A stretch of 64,000 bases of DNA from Rhizophagus clarus. Taxonomy: Eukaryota; Glomeromycota; Glomeromycetes; Glomerales; Glomeraceae. Under the pieces are notes generated by a model. The model ran no database searches. It saw only the letters and a program-made list of their open reading frames with translations, and was not told the DNA's origin. A program made the translations under genes and the position numbers. Shown piece after piece: positions 1 through 13,323 of this stretch. The first letter of the stretch is position 1. The number at the start of each line of letters is the position of its first letter. The stretch spans positions 496,001 to 560,000 of the forward strand of contig BLAL01000304.1 of the NCBI GenBank assembly GCA_015698045.1. Reading direction: 5' to 3'.

Positions 1-235
1 TGCTATCGCTCGGTATAATCGAGTTGTTATCGCTCAGTTTTTTTTACTATTTATTCTTCGTGATATCGAGTTGTTATCGCTCGGTTTTTTTTTACTATTT
101 ATTCTTCGTGATATCGAGTTGTTATCGCTCGGTATAATCGAGTTGTTATCGCTCGGTTTTTTTTTATTATTTCTTCGTGATATCGAGTTGCTATCGCTCG
201 GTATAATCGAGTTGTTATCGCTCGGTTTGTTTTTT
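1..235. repeat. Minisatellite with CGAGTTGTTATCGCTCG core
   Basis: A core close to TATCGAGTTGTTATCGCTCG recurs about seven times, alternating with T-runs followed by ACTATTTATTCTTCGTGA or a shorter version. The array runs off the left edge, so its full length is unknown. Each core starts with CGAG and ends with CTCG, so single units could fold into short stems. No coding content is seen. Confidence 0.85.
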
Positions 236-237
236 TT

Positions 238-462
238 TTGTTAAGATTTATTAGAGAGTTAACCACTTTTTTTTTTACAGTAAATCGATTAGAAGATCAA
301 CAAATAGAAGAAACAGGTACTTCTATATTATCTCGCATACCACCGAACGCTTCATCATCTCATATTCCACTAACTACATCATCTCAATACATCTTTCCAA
401 ATCCACCTATTTATTCAAAGGCAACATATTTTATGGAGATGTTTATTTATGAATCAATATGA
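238..462 (+). other. Possible coding fragment of unknown family
   Basis: A 74-codon open stretch without a convincing start (it opens on TTG) and rich in Ser, Thr, Pro and Ile. A pyrimidine run ending in ACAG near 276-279 could be a splice acceptor, which would make this a last exon or an exon remnant. No family is recognised. It may be chance; confidence is low. Confidence 0.15.
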
Positions 463-1933
463 TCAAATAAATTGAGAATGGCCAAGAAATTATTGTCATA
501 ATACACTAGAACAAGCTAGAAGATGTGAAAGGAGGGTTTTTGTAGTGGTACTTTAGAATGGAAATCACATGAATAAATGATGCATAGAATCATTAGAATG
601 TTTATTTATACATTTTGATTTTATTCAAGAATTTTATAAAATATTTGTTTCAATGAAATTATCATTTCAAAAAAATTAACAAATATGCTCATTTTTAAAT
701 ATTCTCTTTGCCAATAATTATTTCGCTGTTTTATAAACTAACAACTTATAATAGTCTAAACTTCTATTCATGAGTGTAATTTTCCCCTCCATATAATTTA
801 TTCATTTAAAGTGTTTTTGTCCATTTGCACTCTAAAACAGTAATTTTAATATAAGCGCTAATATATAAAATATTTAAATCGTCTTATTATAGTAAATAGT
901 CTACGCAAATTTGATCAATAAATTTTGATAGATGAACCGAATCATGTCCTTGAAGATTAAAAGAATGGATGTATTCTAATTAATCCTAATTTAATGATTA
1001 ATATTGATCAAAGTTCGAAATGCAATAAAAAAATATAAAATCCAATTGTTATTCTAGTAGAACACTTGAAGCAAATATTTTAGAGGTTTTATGGTTATGA
1101 ATAAATGATATGAGGTCTATTATATACATTAGGATATTTAAGATCACTAAAAGTTTTATTGTTTTATCTAAATTTTCTTTAATATCTGAATGAAACCTAT
1201 CTTATAATCTATATGTTGGTTAAAAATATAATTTTTTCGTTCATTTAGTTTATTATTCTCTCATTTTCGACACGAAGAACCTTATAAGAAATATTGCGAA
1301 TATATTATGAAACTGAGTAAGTATAGGGCCAACCCGATTACTAATACCTTTAAAGTTTTTATTTCACTGGCATGGAGTGGTTACAGAGCGATCTTGGTGT
1401 AATTGTGGCAGATAGTTTTATATATTCTTGTGACATTGTAATAATTTTTTGTTAAAAATTCTATCAGCGACTGTATACTGAAAGCTTTTTGGTAATCAAA
1501 TAATAGAACAATTATTTTTTTAATTTTTACACACATCAAATAAAACCGATTCTTGTGATTTGTTTAACTTTCACGTTTGCTAAATCGATATCAAATAAGA
1601 GTTATTGTGGACAATCTTATCAAGTCAATTAATTTTTTAGCGGAATATACTGTAGATTGTCCCAAAATATGAATTTAAAAGTCATAAAGTCACTAATTGT
1701 ATTATCGCATTTCTAAAACAAAGGATAAAGCGAGTTATAAAGAGAATAAAATAAAAACAATTCCCTCTACTCGTAGAGTTTACTATTAAATTGCAAATTG
1801 GCTAGTCATGGGAGCGCCGCGGCGCAATTATATTAGCTATCATATTTAGTGTAGCTGAAAATCTGAAATAATATCATTAATTACGAATATTGGTCACACA
1901 ATGATAATTACTAACCAATCAACATTCATTAAA

Positions 1934-2029
1934 TTGTTCTACCAAAATTATAACGATTAACACGTTATATGGTTGTTCTACCAAAATTATCATGATTGAC
2001 ACGTTATTTGATTGTTCTACCAAAATAAG
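1934..2029. repeat. 39 bp tandem repeat, about 2.5 copies
   Basis: Copies start at 1934, 1973 and 2012 with TTGTTCTACCAAAAT, followed by a variable middle and CACGTTAT. The copies have diverged by a few substitutions and the third is partial. Confidence 0.75.
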
Positions 2030-2824
2030 TATCTTGATACATCTACCCCATTTGTTTGAATAATTAATATCAAATTTCTTTGTAATATATTATGCAGTTG
2101 GCGGTAATTAAGGGGCTAATTAATATTATTTTTGTTACTATATTATTTTATGAATGAAACCTAAAATTAATTAAAATACGTCCGATATTCCGTTAGTAAT
2201 GAATATAAATAACAATCTCTAGTTCGTTCAAGATAAAATCGTTTTCAATTTAAAAAATGACCTCAATAAAAGAGCTCTTTCATAATCATTATTTAATTAT
2301 TACTATATATTTGAAACTTCTCGAAAATTCATTACTTATAACTCAATTCTTCCTCGTCACTCAGGAAAACATATTAATTCGTAAATTTTACAATTACTGC
2401 CCTTTTAATTGAATTTTTAATCAATGAACTTATGGTACAAGAAAATTGTCCTTTGGTTGATTATCCAAATAATCAACAAAAACCATGTTCTTTAATTTGT
2501 TAATTTTATTCTATTTCCGTCTCTGAACTTACCTTATTTTCTTTCTTTAATTTCATTTACATTTTAAAATGATGAGATTGAAAAAAGGTCTCAAACAATA
2601 ATAAAATTAACATTACAACCATTGCTCCTAAATTTCTTCTGAAATTACAGAATTTGAGAGAATTAAATCTCCATAACGAATGTTATGGAGAATTAAATGA
2701 AATCATTTCTTTCATTTCTACTTCTTTAATTTCATTATTATTAATTTTTTATAATTTCATCATCATGATTATTTTACTTATTTCTATTCTTTTATTTCTC
2801 TAATTTCATTACTGTTATTATTTA

Positions 2825-3000
2825 CTTTCTTTCATTTCTATTTCTTTAATTTCATTACTATTATTATTTTATTATTTACTTTCTTTCATTTCTATTTCTT
2901 TAATTTCATTACTATTATTATTTACTTTCTTTCATTTCTATTTCTTTAATTTCATTACTATTATTATTTGCTTTCTTTCATTTCTATTTCTTTAAATTTA
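2825..3000. repeat. 46 bp T-rich tandem repeat, four copies
   Basis: Units starting CTTTCTTTCATTTCTATTTC begin at 2825, 2879, 2925 and 2971. The first unit carries an extra TTATTATT. Degenerate versions of the same motif extend left to about 2700, so the array is older than its clean core. Confidence 0.85.
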
Positions 3001-5073
3001 TTGTCATTATTTCTTTCTTTGAATAAAATGTTATTAATTATATAAAACAAAAAAATTTTGTCTATTAATTATCGTCAATGTACTATCGTTTTTGATCATG
3101 TGATCATTGAACATTAGGTACGAGGTAAAAAAAAAGGCGAAAATCATTTGGTTCGCATTGATTAACAAATAAACGATGACAATGAAATGGAAAAAAGAAC
3201 AACCGGAAAATGATTGAATTTACGAGTTAATTAGGCGGAAATTTCGTGTTTTTATGTTTTACTTTGCTGCGTCGTAAATAACTAAATATTATTATTATTT
3301 ATTGTAGTTCAGTTTTATTATTCGTTATAAAGCTATATTACGTGGGTTTCATTTTTTTATAAGTATGTTATTGCGCTTATTCATAAGAATTAATTAAGAT
3401 TGTAAATTTTAGTTGCTGTTGCTTAAATTGTCGTTTACTTTATTCATTGTCACCCCATGTAAATTTATTTGAAAATATAAAACAATTGAACTAAACTCGT
3501 TGAATAATTGAACTGAATTGTAATCATTAATGTATCAGTGTATATTTTTAGGCCTATTTGAAAAGTATTCCGTGAATATCAGTGAGTTACTAAAATTTTA
3601 TCCGATGTCTTGAGTTCCGGAAGGGAGGGAGGCATCGGTGTATGTGTAGTTTTCTTAAATATCGGCTTAGTAGCAGACAAAAAATCCACTGGCGGGCGTA
3701 CATAATACCGATAGGATAAATTATAATATTTATTCCTCAACGGAAATAAATTTTAAGTTCTTCATATCATTACGTAAAATACATTAAGGAAACACTTAAA
3801 ATTATTAATTATTAATGAATATACGAATATACGGGCACAAATTACAAATTTATCCTAATTGTTTTTATAATATTCTTTACCATATAGTATATTGAAACAT
3901 CTTTTATAAAAAGATTAATGTACTGAGATGTATAAATAGTTTTTTATTTGAGTAACTCTAATTTATGTCAAATATTAATTATGCAAAGTTATACTAAATG
4001 ACTTTGTTGAAGTTTACAATTCTTAAGTGAGTACGATTATACTTTACTTTAAGATATTTAAAATTACTCTTTATTTTCTTATAGGAAAATTTTATTTCAA
4101 AATATTAAAAAATATTAAACTGTTAACAGTTAATAACATTTGTTACAGATACATTTATTCCAGTAAGCGGAATCCTTTAAATTTTACCGTCCTAATTATT
4201 TAATTATATTTATTAAATTAATAATTTAATACTAATTTAATGTCATAAAAAACAGGTGATTGATTTTACGAAGAAAGTATATTCGTTTATATTGTTCTAA
4301 GTATTTATGGTTAATGAAATATTCAAAAACATAGGATGTCTATTTTTTATAATATTTTCGTTGAAACATTTAAATGATTTTATCTTTTTTTTTTGCCACA
4401 ACTAATTAATCGTATAGAAAATAAATAGAAATCTATCCCAGGACCCAATTTTAGGAATTTGAAAAATAATCGTGTTCTAAAAACGTTTCCTTTATAAATC
4501 ACAAAGTTTTACAACTTTTCTTAGTGAACCAATTTTCCAAGGTGTAACATGATCTCATGAAATATTCTTTCGTCGCATGTTTGGACGAATTTTTTGGCAG
4601 TAAAATTACTGAGTAAAGAAACGTTTAATACTTAATATCATATATTAATACTAGTAATAAATTTGCAATTTAAAAATACTTACCGATTAAAATGGATTAA
4701 TCGTGATTTAATATAAGTCAAAAAGCGAGTGTTCTACTAGAATCTCACTTTGTCCCTTTTGTTTGACCGACATCAAGATCTTCATCCCAACTTGTATCAA
4801 CAACATGACAAAATTTTACAAATATTCCACTTAATTTTAAACTGTTGACCATCTTGAATTTGTGTATAATCCGAGTAAAAATAGAAATAAAGAGTGATTT
4901 TATTATCATTTTTCGTTCTTGGTTAGAGGTTACTCCGATATTCTTTACTTTTATTGTTATTATTGTTTCTCCTTTCATTATTGTTGTGATTTCCTTTTTC
5001 ATTGTTGTTCCTTTTATTTGCACATTTTTAAGTTTCTCATTTGTGCACTGTTCTGTTAAAAATAATATATTGC

Positions 5074-5243
5074 ATGATATCATATTTATGTAAACTTCGC
5101 AATAATTATAAATTTGTAAAAAAAAATAAAATGATATCATATTTATGTAAACTTCTCAATAATTATAAATTTGTAAAAAAAATAAAATGATATCATATTT
5201 ATGTAAACTTCTCAATAATTATAAATTTGTAAAAAAATAAAAT
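5074..5243. repeat. 57-58 bp tandem repeat, three copies
   Basis: Three near-identical units begin with the palindrome ATGATATCAT at 5074, 5131 and 5189. Each continues through TTTATGTAAACTTC and AATAATTATAAATTTG into an A-run. Differences are a C/T in the middle and the A-run length, so the duplication is recent. Confidence 0.9.
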
Positions 5244-5411
5244 CGTTTAATATTTTGCCGCCCGAGTTTGTGTAATTTATTTTGGCTGTTCCGGAAAAGC
5301 TTGAATATAATGAAATTTCATTGTATACTCTCTAACTCAAAATGGTTTTCTTTCAAAGGCATATGCGCCGAGTGTAATGTTACCATAACAGACAATAAAA
5401 AAGCATAATAT

Positions 5412-5582
5412 GCGCAACTAGGGGATGATTATACTACTATTTGATCTTAGATCTTTGCCCTACAATCGGAAGTTGTGTTACTGCGGGATCGGGGCGCCAA
5501 CTAGGGGGGTGATTATACTACTATTTGATCTTAGATCTTTGCCCTACAATCGGGAAGTTGTGTTACTGCGGGATCGGGGCGC
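5412..5582. repeat. 84 bp tandem duplication with U2-snRNA-like core
   Basis: Two nearly identical copies of a block ending GCGGGATCGGGGCGC, with a period of 84 bp between matching points (5431 and 5515). Read on the minus strand, each copy contains CTAAGATCAA, three bases, then GTAGTAT. This resembles the 5' part of U2 spliceosomal RNA, including its branch-point-pairing GUAGUA. The rest of U2 is not seen, so a pseudogene fragment or chance are both possible. Confidence 0.7.
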
Positions 5583-6275
5583 ATAACCGGAATGATCGCT
5601 GTAACAATTAGTATGACAACTTGAAGGAACAAAGAATTTTAGTTTCGGTTTTCTAATATTTCGTTCGTGAAATGTTACGGATCACAACAATCCTATTTAT
5701 TTATTTATTTTAATTAAAGACTAAATTTAAGATAAAATTAAGTGTTACCACCACTTTCGGGCAAATCACGTGATAGTAACGGAACATTCTATCAAAATAA
5801 TGCAAGCTTTTGTTTATTTTTCACTTTGAACACTTCCTAAATGAAGTCAGTCATATTAAAATTTCCAAATTAAGCGAAAAAAGAAAATAGTTAAAACTAG
5901 AGATGATCTAACTATAAATCATTCAGATATACTAGATTCACAAAAAAAAAACCGAACCTGCTCAGTTTCAAATTTGGACATTTACAAAAAAGCGCTTAAT
6001 TAAAATTAGAATTATACTAATTATGGCTAATAATTCAATAAATCAAAAATTAGTATAAACCATCTAAGTGAAATTCATTCATCAATTCAAAAAAAGGAAA
6101 AAATACAATCCTATCGGGATTGTTCGGTTTCGAATATGAATATTGGCGCAAAGTGTGCATAAGAATAAATTTTTATGGTACATTTCAACTATTTTCTATA
6201 TATATACATGTATATAATCAACGCTTCAGAAAATTACAGCTTTATCAAAATATTTTATTTTCAATTTCGTAAAAC

Positions 6276-6676
6276 ATGAGTTATATACTAGGCTTAAATC
6301 AACGGAATTGTATAGCGTGTGGTAATTTACTATATAATAAATATAATGATTGGTGTCAGTCATGTCAAAAGAGGTATTTGAGAAAATGTTTTACAAAATG
6401 GACTAGTGGAAATAAAAACATTGATTGTTTTATTCAGAACACACAATTAAAAATTATTGATTCAACTGATGCAATATTTGAATGGATACCATACAATCGG
6501 TTGAATAATATAAAAGAGAGATACAAAAATGATTTTGTTGCAGTGTATTCAGCAACATGGAAGGATGGTCCATTGCACTGGACAGTTAATAAATACAGAA
6601 GAGTTTCGAACACGACAGTTTTTTTAAGATATATAAACAAATCACAAAACATAAAATATTATAAGCTTGAGTCATC

Positions 6677-6707
<31 letters not shown>

Positions 6708-9700
6708 TAAACTAAATTTATGAAAAAATTCATACCACAGTTGATGATAAATAATCTATTATGTTTAATAGAGTTATCCTTATTTTTATCATGGAATATC
6801 ACAGAATCCAGTTACAAAAGATTATATTATTGTTATTGGTAATGATCACTATGAGTGGTATTGTTTGAAATGTGATAAAGCATACACATACGAAAAATAT
6901 AAATGGTGTGAGCCATGTCAAAAAAGTTATTTGAGAAATAATTTTACAAAATGGACTAGTGGAAATAAAAATATTGATAGTTTTATTCAGAAAGTGCAAT
7001 TAGAAATTAAATGTCCGACTGATGCAATACTTGAATGGATACCATACAATCAGTTTGATAGTATCAAAGAGTTAAGCAAAGATAATTCTGTCATAACATA
7101 CTTAGCAATTTGGAAAGGTGGCCCATTATTCTATGATTCAAATGAAAATGAATATATAAGGAAATCAGAAGAAATTGTCTTAAAATGTTTGTGCAATTCG
7201 GTAGACATAAATTTGGTAAGAAATTGAAATTATTACGTACTCTTTTTATGAATGATGCTAACTAACTTATAACGCATATATTTTAATAGGTTAGAAACTA
7301 TTATAACGAAAACATTAAAATACATGGAATATCTCAAGATCCTGATACAAAAGATCTTATTGTTGTTCTTAGTGAAAATTATTATAAGAACTATTGTTTG
7401 AAATGTGATGAAATGTATACATACATACAATATAAATGGTGTGAGTCATGTCAAAAGAAATATTTAAGAAAAAATTTCACAAAATGGACTAGCGGAAATA
7501 AAAATATTGATAGATTTATTCAGGAAATGCAAATAGAAATTAAATATCCAACTGATGCAATATTTGAATGGATACCATACAATCAATTTGATAGTATCAA
7601 AGAATTAAGTAAAGATAATTCTGTCATAACATACTCAGCAATTTGGAAAGGTGGCCCACTATTCTATGATTCAAATGAAAATGAATATATAAGGAAATCA
7701 GAAGAAATTTTCTTAAAATGTTTGTGCAATTCGGTAGACATAAATTTGGTAAGAAATTGAAATTATTACGTACTCTTTTTATGAATGATGCTAACTAACT
7801 TATAACGCATATATTTTAATAGGTTAGAAACTATTATAACGAAAACATTAAAATACATGGAATATCTCAAGATCCTGATACAAAAGATCTTATTGTTGTT
7901 CTTAGTGAAAATTATTATAAGAACTATTGTTTGAAATGTGATGAAATGTATACATACATACAATATAAATGGTGTGAGTCATGTCAAAAGAAATATTTAA
8001 GAAAAAATTTCACAAAATGGACTAGCGGAAATAAAAATATTGATAGATTTATTCAGGAAATGCAAATAGAAATTAAATATCCAACTGATGCAATATTTGA
8101 ATGGATACCATACAATCAATTTGATAGTATCAAAGAATTAAGTAAAGATAATTCTGTCATAACATACTCAGCAATTTGGAAAGGTGGCCCACTATTCTAT
8201 GATTCAAATGAAAATGAATATATAAGGAAATCAGAAGAAATTTTCTTAAAATGTTTGTGCAATTCGGTAGACATAAATTTGGTAAGAAATTGAATTTATT
8301 ATTCTCTTTTATGAATGATGCTAACTAACTTAACATCTATATTTTTAATAGGTTAAAAAATATCAAAACCATTATAATGAAAACATTAAAATATATGGAA
8401 TATCTCAAGATCCTGATACAAAGCATCTTATTGTTGTTCTTGGTAAAAATTATTATAAGGACCATTGTTTGAAATGTGATGAGATGTATACATACATACA
8501 ATATAAATGGTGTGAGTCATGTCAAAAGAGATATTTAAGAAAAAATTTTACAAAATGGACTAGCGAAAATAAAAATATTGATGTTTTTATTCAGAAAGTT
8601 CAATTAGAAATCAAGCATCCAACTGATATAACATTTGAATGGATACCATACAATGAGTTTAGTAGTATCAAAAAAATAAGAAAAGATAATTCTATCGCAG
8701 TATACTCAGCAATTTGGAAGGATGGTCCATTATTTTATTTTTTAATGAAAGTAAATATACAAGAATTTTAAATGAAAAGGTCGCTTTAAAATACATATAC
8801 AATTCAGGAGATGATCTTCTAAATAAGGTACAGTATGTTAATTTAAATAGTATCTTCGTATATAGTAATATAATAATATTTACTTATTCCCTATGTTTCA
8901 ACAGGTTAAAAAGTATCAGAATTATTATAGTAAGTGCATTAAAATCTATGGAATTTCTCAAAATCCTGACACAAAAGATTATATTATTGTTCTTAATAAT
9001 AAATACTTTGAGGAATATTGCTTAAAATGTGATGAATTATATACAGAGTACAAATGGTGTAAACCATGCGAGATAAATTTTTTGAAGGTAAATTATGCAA
9101 ATTGGATTAGTGGAAATAAAAAAATTGATAATTTTGTTCAAGTAACTCAGGAAATGCAATTAGAAATTAATTATCCAACAAATGTGGTATTTGAATGGAT
9201 ACCATATAATCAGTTATATTATGTTAAAGAAATAAATAAAGACAATTTTGCTATAATATATTCGGCAATATGGAAAAATGGGCCATTATATTGGAATACT
9301 GTGAAGTATACAAGAGAATCAAACGAAAAAGTTATTTTAAAAAGTTTAAATAACTTACGAAATATTACTGATAGGGATGAATTTATAAATGAAGTATGTA
9401 ATTCTTTTTTGAATCAACTTTATCAACCTTTTAATAATACTAATATTTTTTTTGTCTAATAGGCCAAAAAGTATTTGACAAGTGTTACACTTAAAATATA
9501 TGGAATATCACAAAATCCAAACACAAAAAATTACATTATGGTATTTCAAGATAAAGATGGATATCGTGAAAAATACTGTGCGAAATGTGATAGAATATAT
9601 ACAGACGTACAGTATAAATGGTGTAAATCATGTCAACTGAATTATTTGAAAAATTTTACTATTGGAAATAAAAAAGTAGATAATTTTATTTTAAAAATGC

Positions 9701-12538
9701 AATCAAAAATAAAACAACCAACTGACATAATATTTGAATGGATACCATACGATCAATTTAATAATATTGAAGAAATAATTAATAACGATCTTATTACAAT
9801 ATACTTCGCTATATGGAAGAATGGCCCATTACAATGGAATACAGGTAAATATATGAAAAATCAAAACAGGAAAGTTGCTTTAAAATATTTATTTAACTTA
9901 CAAGATATTACTGATTTTACTGATGAATTTATAAATGAGGTATGAAATTTCCTATATTTGAATATATATATTTTTATGATTAAATGTTAATAATAAATTT
10001 TTTATAATAGGTAGAGCAATATTCATTTGATAAAAGTAATGATATTTTTAAGATATATGGGATTTCTCAAAATCCTTATACAAGAAATTATATTATAGTT
10101 CTTGATAATGAATATTTTGAAAAATTTTGTGCAAAGTGCAATAAAATATATACTGATATACAGAATAAATGGTGTAAATCATGTCAATTGAATTATTTAA
10201 AAAAATACCGGATTAACAATAATCAAGAAATTGATTTCTCAATATTAATTCAAGAAATGCAATCAAAAATTGATCATCCAACTGATATAGTATTTGAATG
10301 GATACAATTTGAACAGTTTAATAATATTAAGGTAATAAACAAGGATAACCATATTAATATCTATTTAGCAATATGGAAGGATGGTCCATTATACTGGGAT
10401 AGACTAGAATATTCGAGGAGTTTAAATAAAAAAGTTGCATTAATTTATTTAAATAATTCACAAAATATTACTAATGATATTTTAAACGAGGTATATAATT
10501 ACTCTATTTTCCACTCAAATTTTAACACTTTTTTTTTTCTAATAATAACTTTTGATATTTAATAGATTAAAAAATATTCAATCGATAAAGGCGACAGCAT
10601 AGTTAAAATACATGGTATATCTCAAAATCCTCATACAAGAAATTATATTATGGTCTTTAATAGTGATTATTTCGAAAAATATTGTACAAAATGTAATGAT
10701 TTATATACGGATGCACGGCGAAAATGGTGTAAATCATGTAAAATAAATTTATTAAAAGAAAATTTTACAAATTGGACCAGCGGAAATGAAAAAATTGATA
10801 ATTTTATTCAAGAAATGCAAACAAAAATCAATCACTTAAATGATATAATTTTTAAATGGATACCATATGATCAATTTAATGATATTAAAGAAATAGGTGA
10901 TGATGGTTTTTCTAAATTATATTTAGGAAAATGGGAATATACAAAAGATTCAGATAAAATAATCATTGTGAAGTGTTTATATAATTTACAAAATTCAGTT
11001 GATGAATTTCTGAACGAGGTACGAAATTTTTTATACTTTAATTTAATCATATTTTTTATAATAATTATTATTCATATTTTTATTAGGTTAAAAAGTATTC
11101 AATTAGCCATAATGATAATAATCCAAAAATATATGGAGTCTCTCAACACCCTGATACGAAAGATTATATTATGATTCTTCATAACAAATCCTTAAAATAT
11201 TGTGTAAAATGTAATAAAATGTACACAATTTTAGAGTATGAGTGGTGCAAGGTTTGTCAATCAAGTTATTTAAAAGATAAATTGAAAGATTGGACTAGTG
11301 GAAATGAAAAAGTCAATGATTTCATTCGAGAAACGCAAGTAAAAATTAATCACCCAAATGATATAATATTTGAATGGATACCATATAATCAGTTTAAAAG
11401 TGTAAAAGAAATAGGTAAAGGTGGTTTTGCTATAGTATATTCAGCAATATGGAATGATGGTCCATTGCATTATAATTGGAATAAAAGACAGTATACAAGA
11501 AATTCAAACAAAACAGTTGCCTTAAAACATTTATCTAACTCACAAAATATGACAGATTACTTTCTAAATGAGGTATGTAGTTTTCTATGAATTCAATTTA
11601 ATACTTTTATTTATTTTAATTTTTTTTTTTTTAAAAAAAAAAAATGAGTAAAGATAATTATCATTTGATATATTTAATAGGTTAGAGAATATTCAATAAA
11701 TAAGAGAAGCAATGTACTTAGTATATATGGAATATCTCAATGTCCAGATACGAAAGTTTATGTTATAGTTCTTGATTATGCAGGAGGTGGAAATTTTAAT
11801 AATTGGATGGATGAGAATTATAAAACTTTTTATTGGTTACGCAAACTAAATACATTACTCAATATTATTAACGGGCTTAAAGAAATCCATCATAAGCAGA
11901 TGGTTCATTGTGATTTTCATACTGGAAATATATTACTTTTAAGAAATGAAATAAGTGATCTTGGTAATGATATATTAATTTCAGATATGGGATTATGCGG
12001 AGAAGTTGGTAATACCGATAATATGTATGAAACAAAAATTTACGGAGTTATGCCTTATATGGCTCCAGAAGTATTGAGAGGAAAACCATATAGTCAAGCA
12101 GCAGATATATATAGTTTTGGTATGATTATGTATTTTGTGGCAACAGGAAAACAACCTTTTGCTAATCGTGCTCATGATGAGTTTTTGGCATTAGATATAT
12201 GTAATGGAATCAGACCCGAGATAAATGAGCCAGAAGCACCAAAATGCTATATTGACTTAATGAAAAAATGTTGGGATTCAAATCCGAATAATAGATCAAA
12301 TGCTGTTGAAATAGAAAGATTGATTAGGTCATTTTATAATTCGTGTAATCCAATATTAGGACGACGTAACTACTTCAAGGCAGCAGAGGAATACAGAAAA
12401 TCACGTCTTGATTCTTTTGAAAAACACAAATTAACTACTCATCCACAAGCCATTTATACATCTCGATTGCTAAATCCTTTTACAAAAGATCTTGCAAAAA
12501 TTCTTACTGATTGTTTGGACTGTGCAATTCTCGATTAG
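6276..12538 (+). CDS. Kinase gene A: tandem zinc-ribbon/N-lobe exons plus kinase C-lobe
   Basis: Multi-exon gene of the Rhizophagus zinc-ribbon kinase type. Proposed exons: 6276-about 6683, 6772-7215, 7290-7748, 7823-8281, 8352-8827, 8905-9393, 9463-9939, 10011-10490, 10566-11018, 11087-11572, 11681-12538. Donors are GTATG, GTAAGA or GTACG; acceptors mostly TTTTAATAG; all junctions checked are phase 0 (NE|VKKY). Each internal exon reads beta4-beta5 (IYGISQNPDTKDYIIVL), zinc ribbon Cx2C...WCxxCQ, a WTSGN..IDNFIQEMQ helix, then FEWIPYNQF and beta1-alphaC. Only exon 10 has a full glycine loop (GKGGFAIV). The last exon supplies the hinge and C-lobe: HCD at 11906, DMG at 11984, APE at 12062, and the CLDCAILD tail. 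Breaks: exon 1 runs into a poly-A tract where its donor should be, and exon 5 is out of frame at a T-run (8738-8743). These may be assembly errors or true decay. The single-gene reading is inferred from compatible splice sites. Confidence 0.8.
7227..8292 (+). repeat. 533 bp direct tandem duplication of one exon plus intron
   Basis: Bases 7227-7759 and 7760-8292 appear identical, and the encoded 120-residue stretches (7398-7760 and 7931-8293) are identical. The unit is one zinc-ribbon/N-lobe exon plus its intron, including the TGCTAACTAACTTA branch-site-like sequence. Because the exon is a multiple of three and phase 0 at both ends, the copy keeps the frame. Confidence 0.95.
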
Positions 12539-13323
12539 ATCAAAGTTAGACGGAATAGAAAAAATGAAAATTATATTTATTTTAAATCATTTTTACCTTT
12601 AAAACTCATTATATATTTTATTAAATGATATCGCTTGGCAAAATAGAATATTTAACGTACTATATGATTAGTCACTGATTAGGTTTTGAATTTGGTTGTT
12701 ATTGATGTAATTTGCAAAATATAAATTTGTTGGCAAATACAACATTAAGTACTAAATTGCCGTATGTTAATACGCACGACCTGACAAATTTTTGCGTCAA
12801 AGAGTGCCGAATAGAGGCTGTATTGACCATATTTTGAAACTCGGCTCAGAATTCTTACAATAATTTTTTTTTTTTTTCATTTTAAAAAGTAAAAGATTTA
12901 AAACTGTATATGTTATTATGAGAAAGTGCGTGATTTTTGACAAATTTAATTTTTGTGATTTACATAACGAATATTCACTATTCAAAAATATTAATATTTA
13001 TTATTAAATTGCAAGAATTTAAATATTAAATATATAAAGTAAAAGTCAAAAAATAAAATCATAAATTCATAATTTATAATAATGTCTATGCTGTGAAATC
13101 GCAACTTATTGCGGTTTTCAAAAAAATTGTTCTGCATAAAAATATCGTAATACACTGAACACAAATTTGATCACAGATCACACGATGAACAAAAATTGGC
13201 CAATAAAATTATACAATTATTTTATATCCGAAGCGGTAAAAATTTTAAATTTTCATTATTTTACGCCTTTTTACTTGCTTTTTTCGCTTAATGGACATAT
13301 AAAAATCAATTGCAAGAAACTAT
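12539..13323. other. Non-coding spacer downstream of kinase gene A
   Basis: AT-rich sequence with no gene I can support. The first part is presumably the 3' untranslated region of gene A. Confidence 0.5.

Larger units (their letters stand above)
463..6275. other. Long non-coding region left of kinase gene A
   Basis: No intact gene is visible. The region is AT-rich and broken by stops in all frames. It holds the tandem repeats listed separately (1934-2029, 2825-3000, 5074-5243, 5412-5582). Around 925-1040 the forward strand reads in short coding-like pieces (DEPNHVLED, then NGCILINPNLMINIDQ) split by a stop, which suggests an old decayed gene of unknown family. Confidence 0.5.

Noticed and set aside
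4745-5140. 131-codon minus-strand ORF (and an overlapping 82-codon forward ORF)
   Set aside because: It opens inside the 57 bp tandem repeat, its composition follows local base bias, no domain is recognised, and two opposite ORFs overlap almost fully.
6434-6652. Minus-strand ORFs inside the array exons (also 7233-7430, 7766-7963, 33933-34337)
   Set aside because: Antisense shadows of conserved coding exons; they repeat only because the exons repeat.
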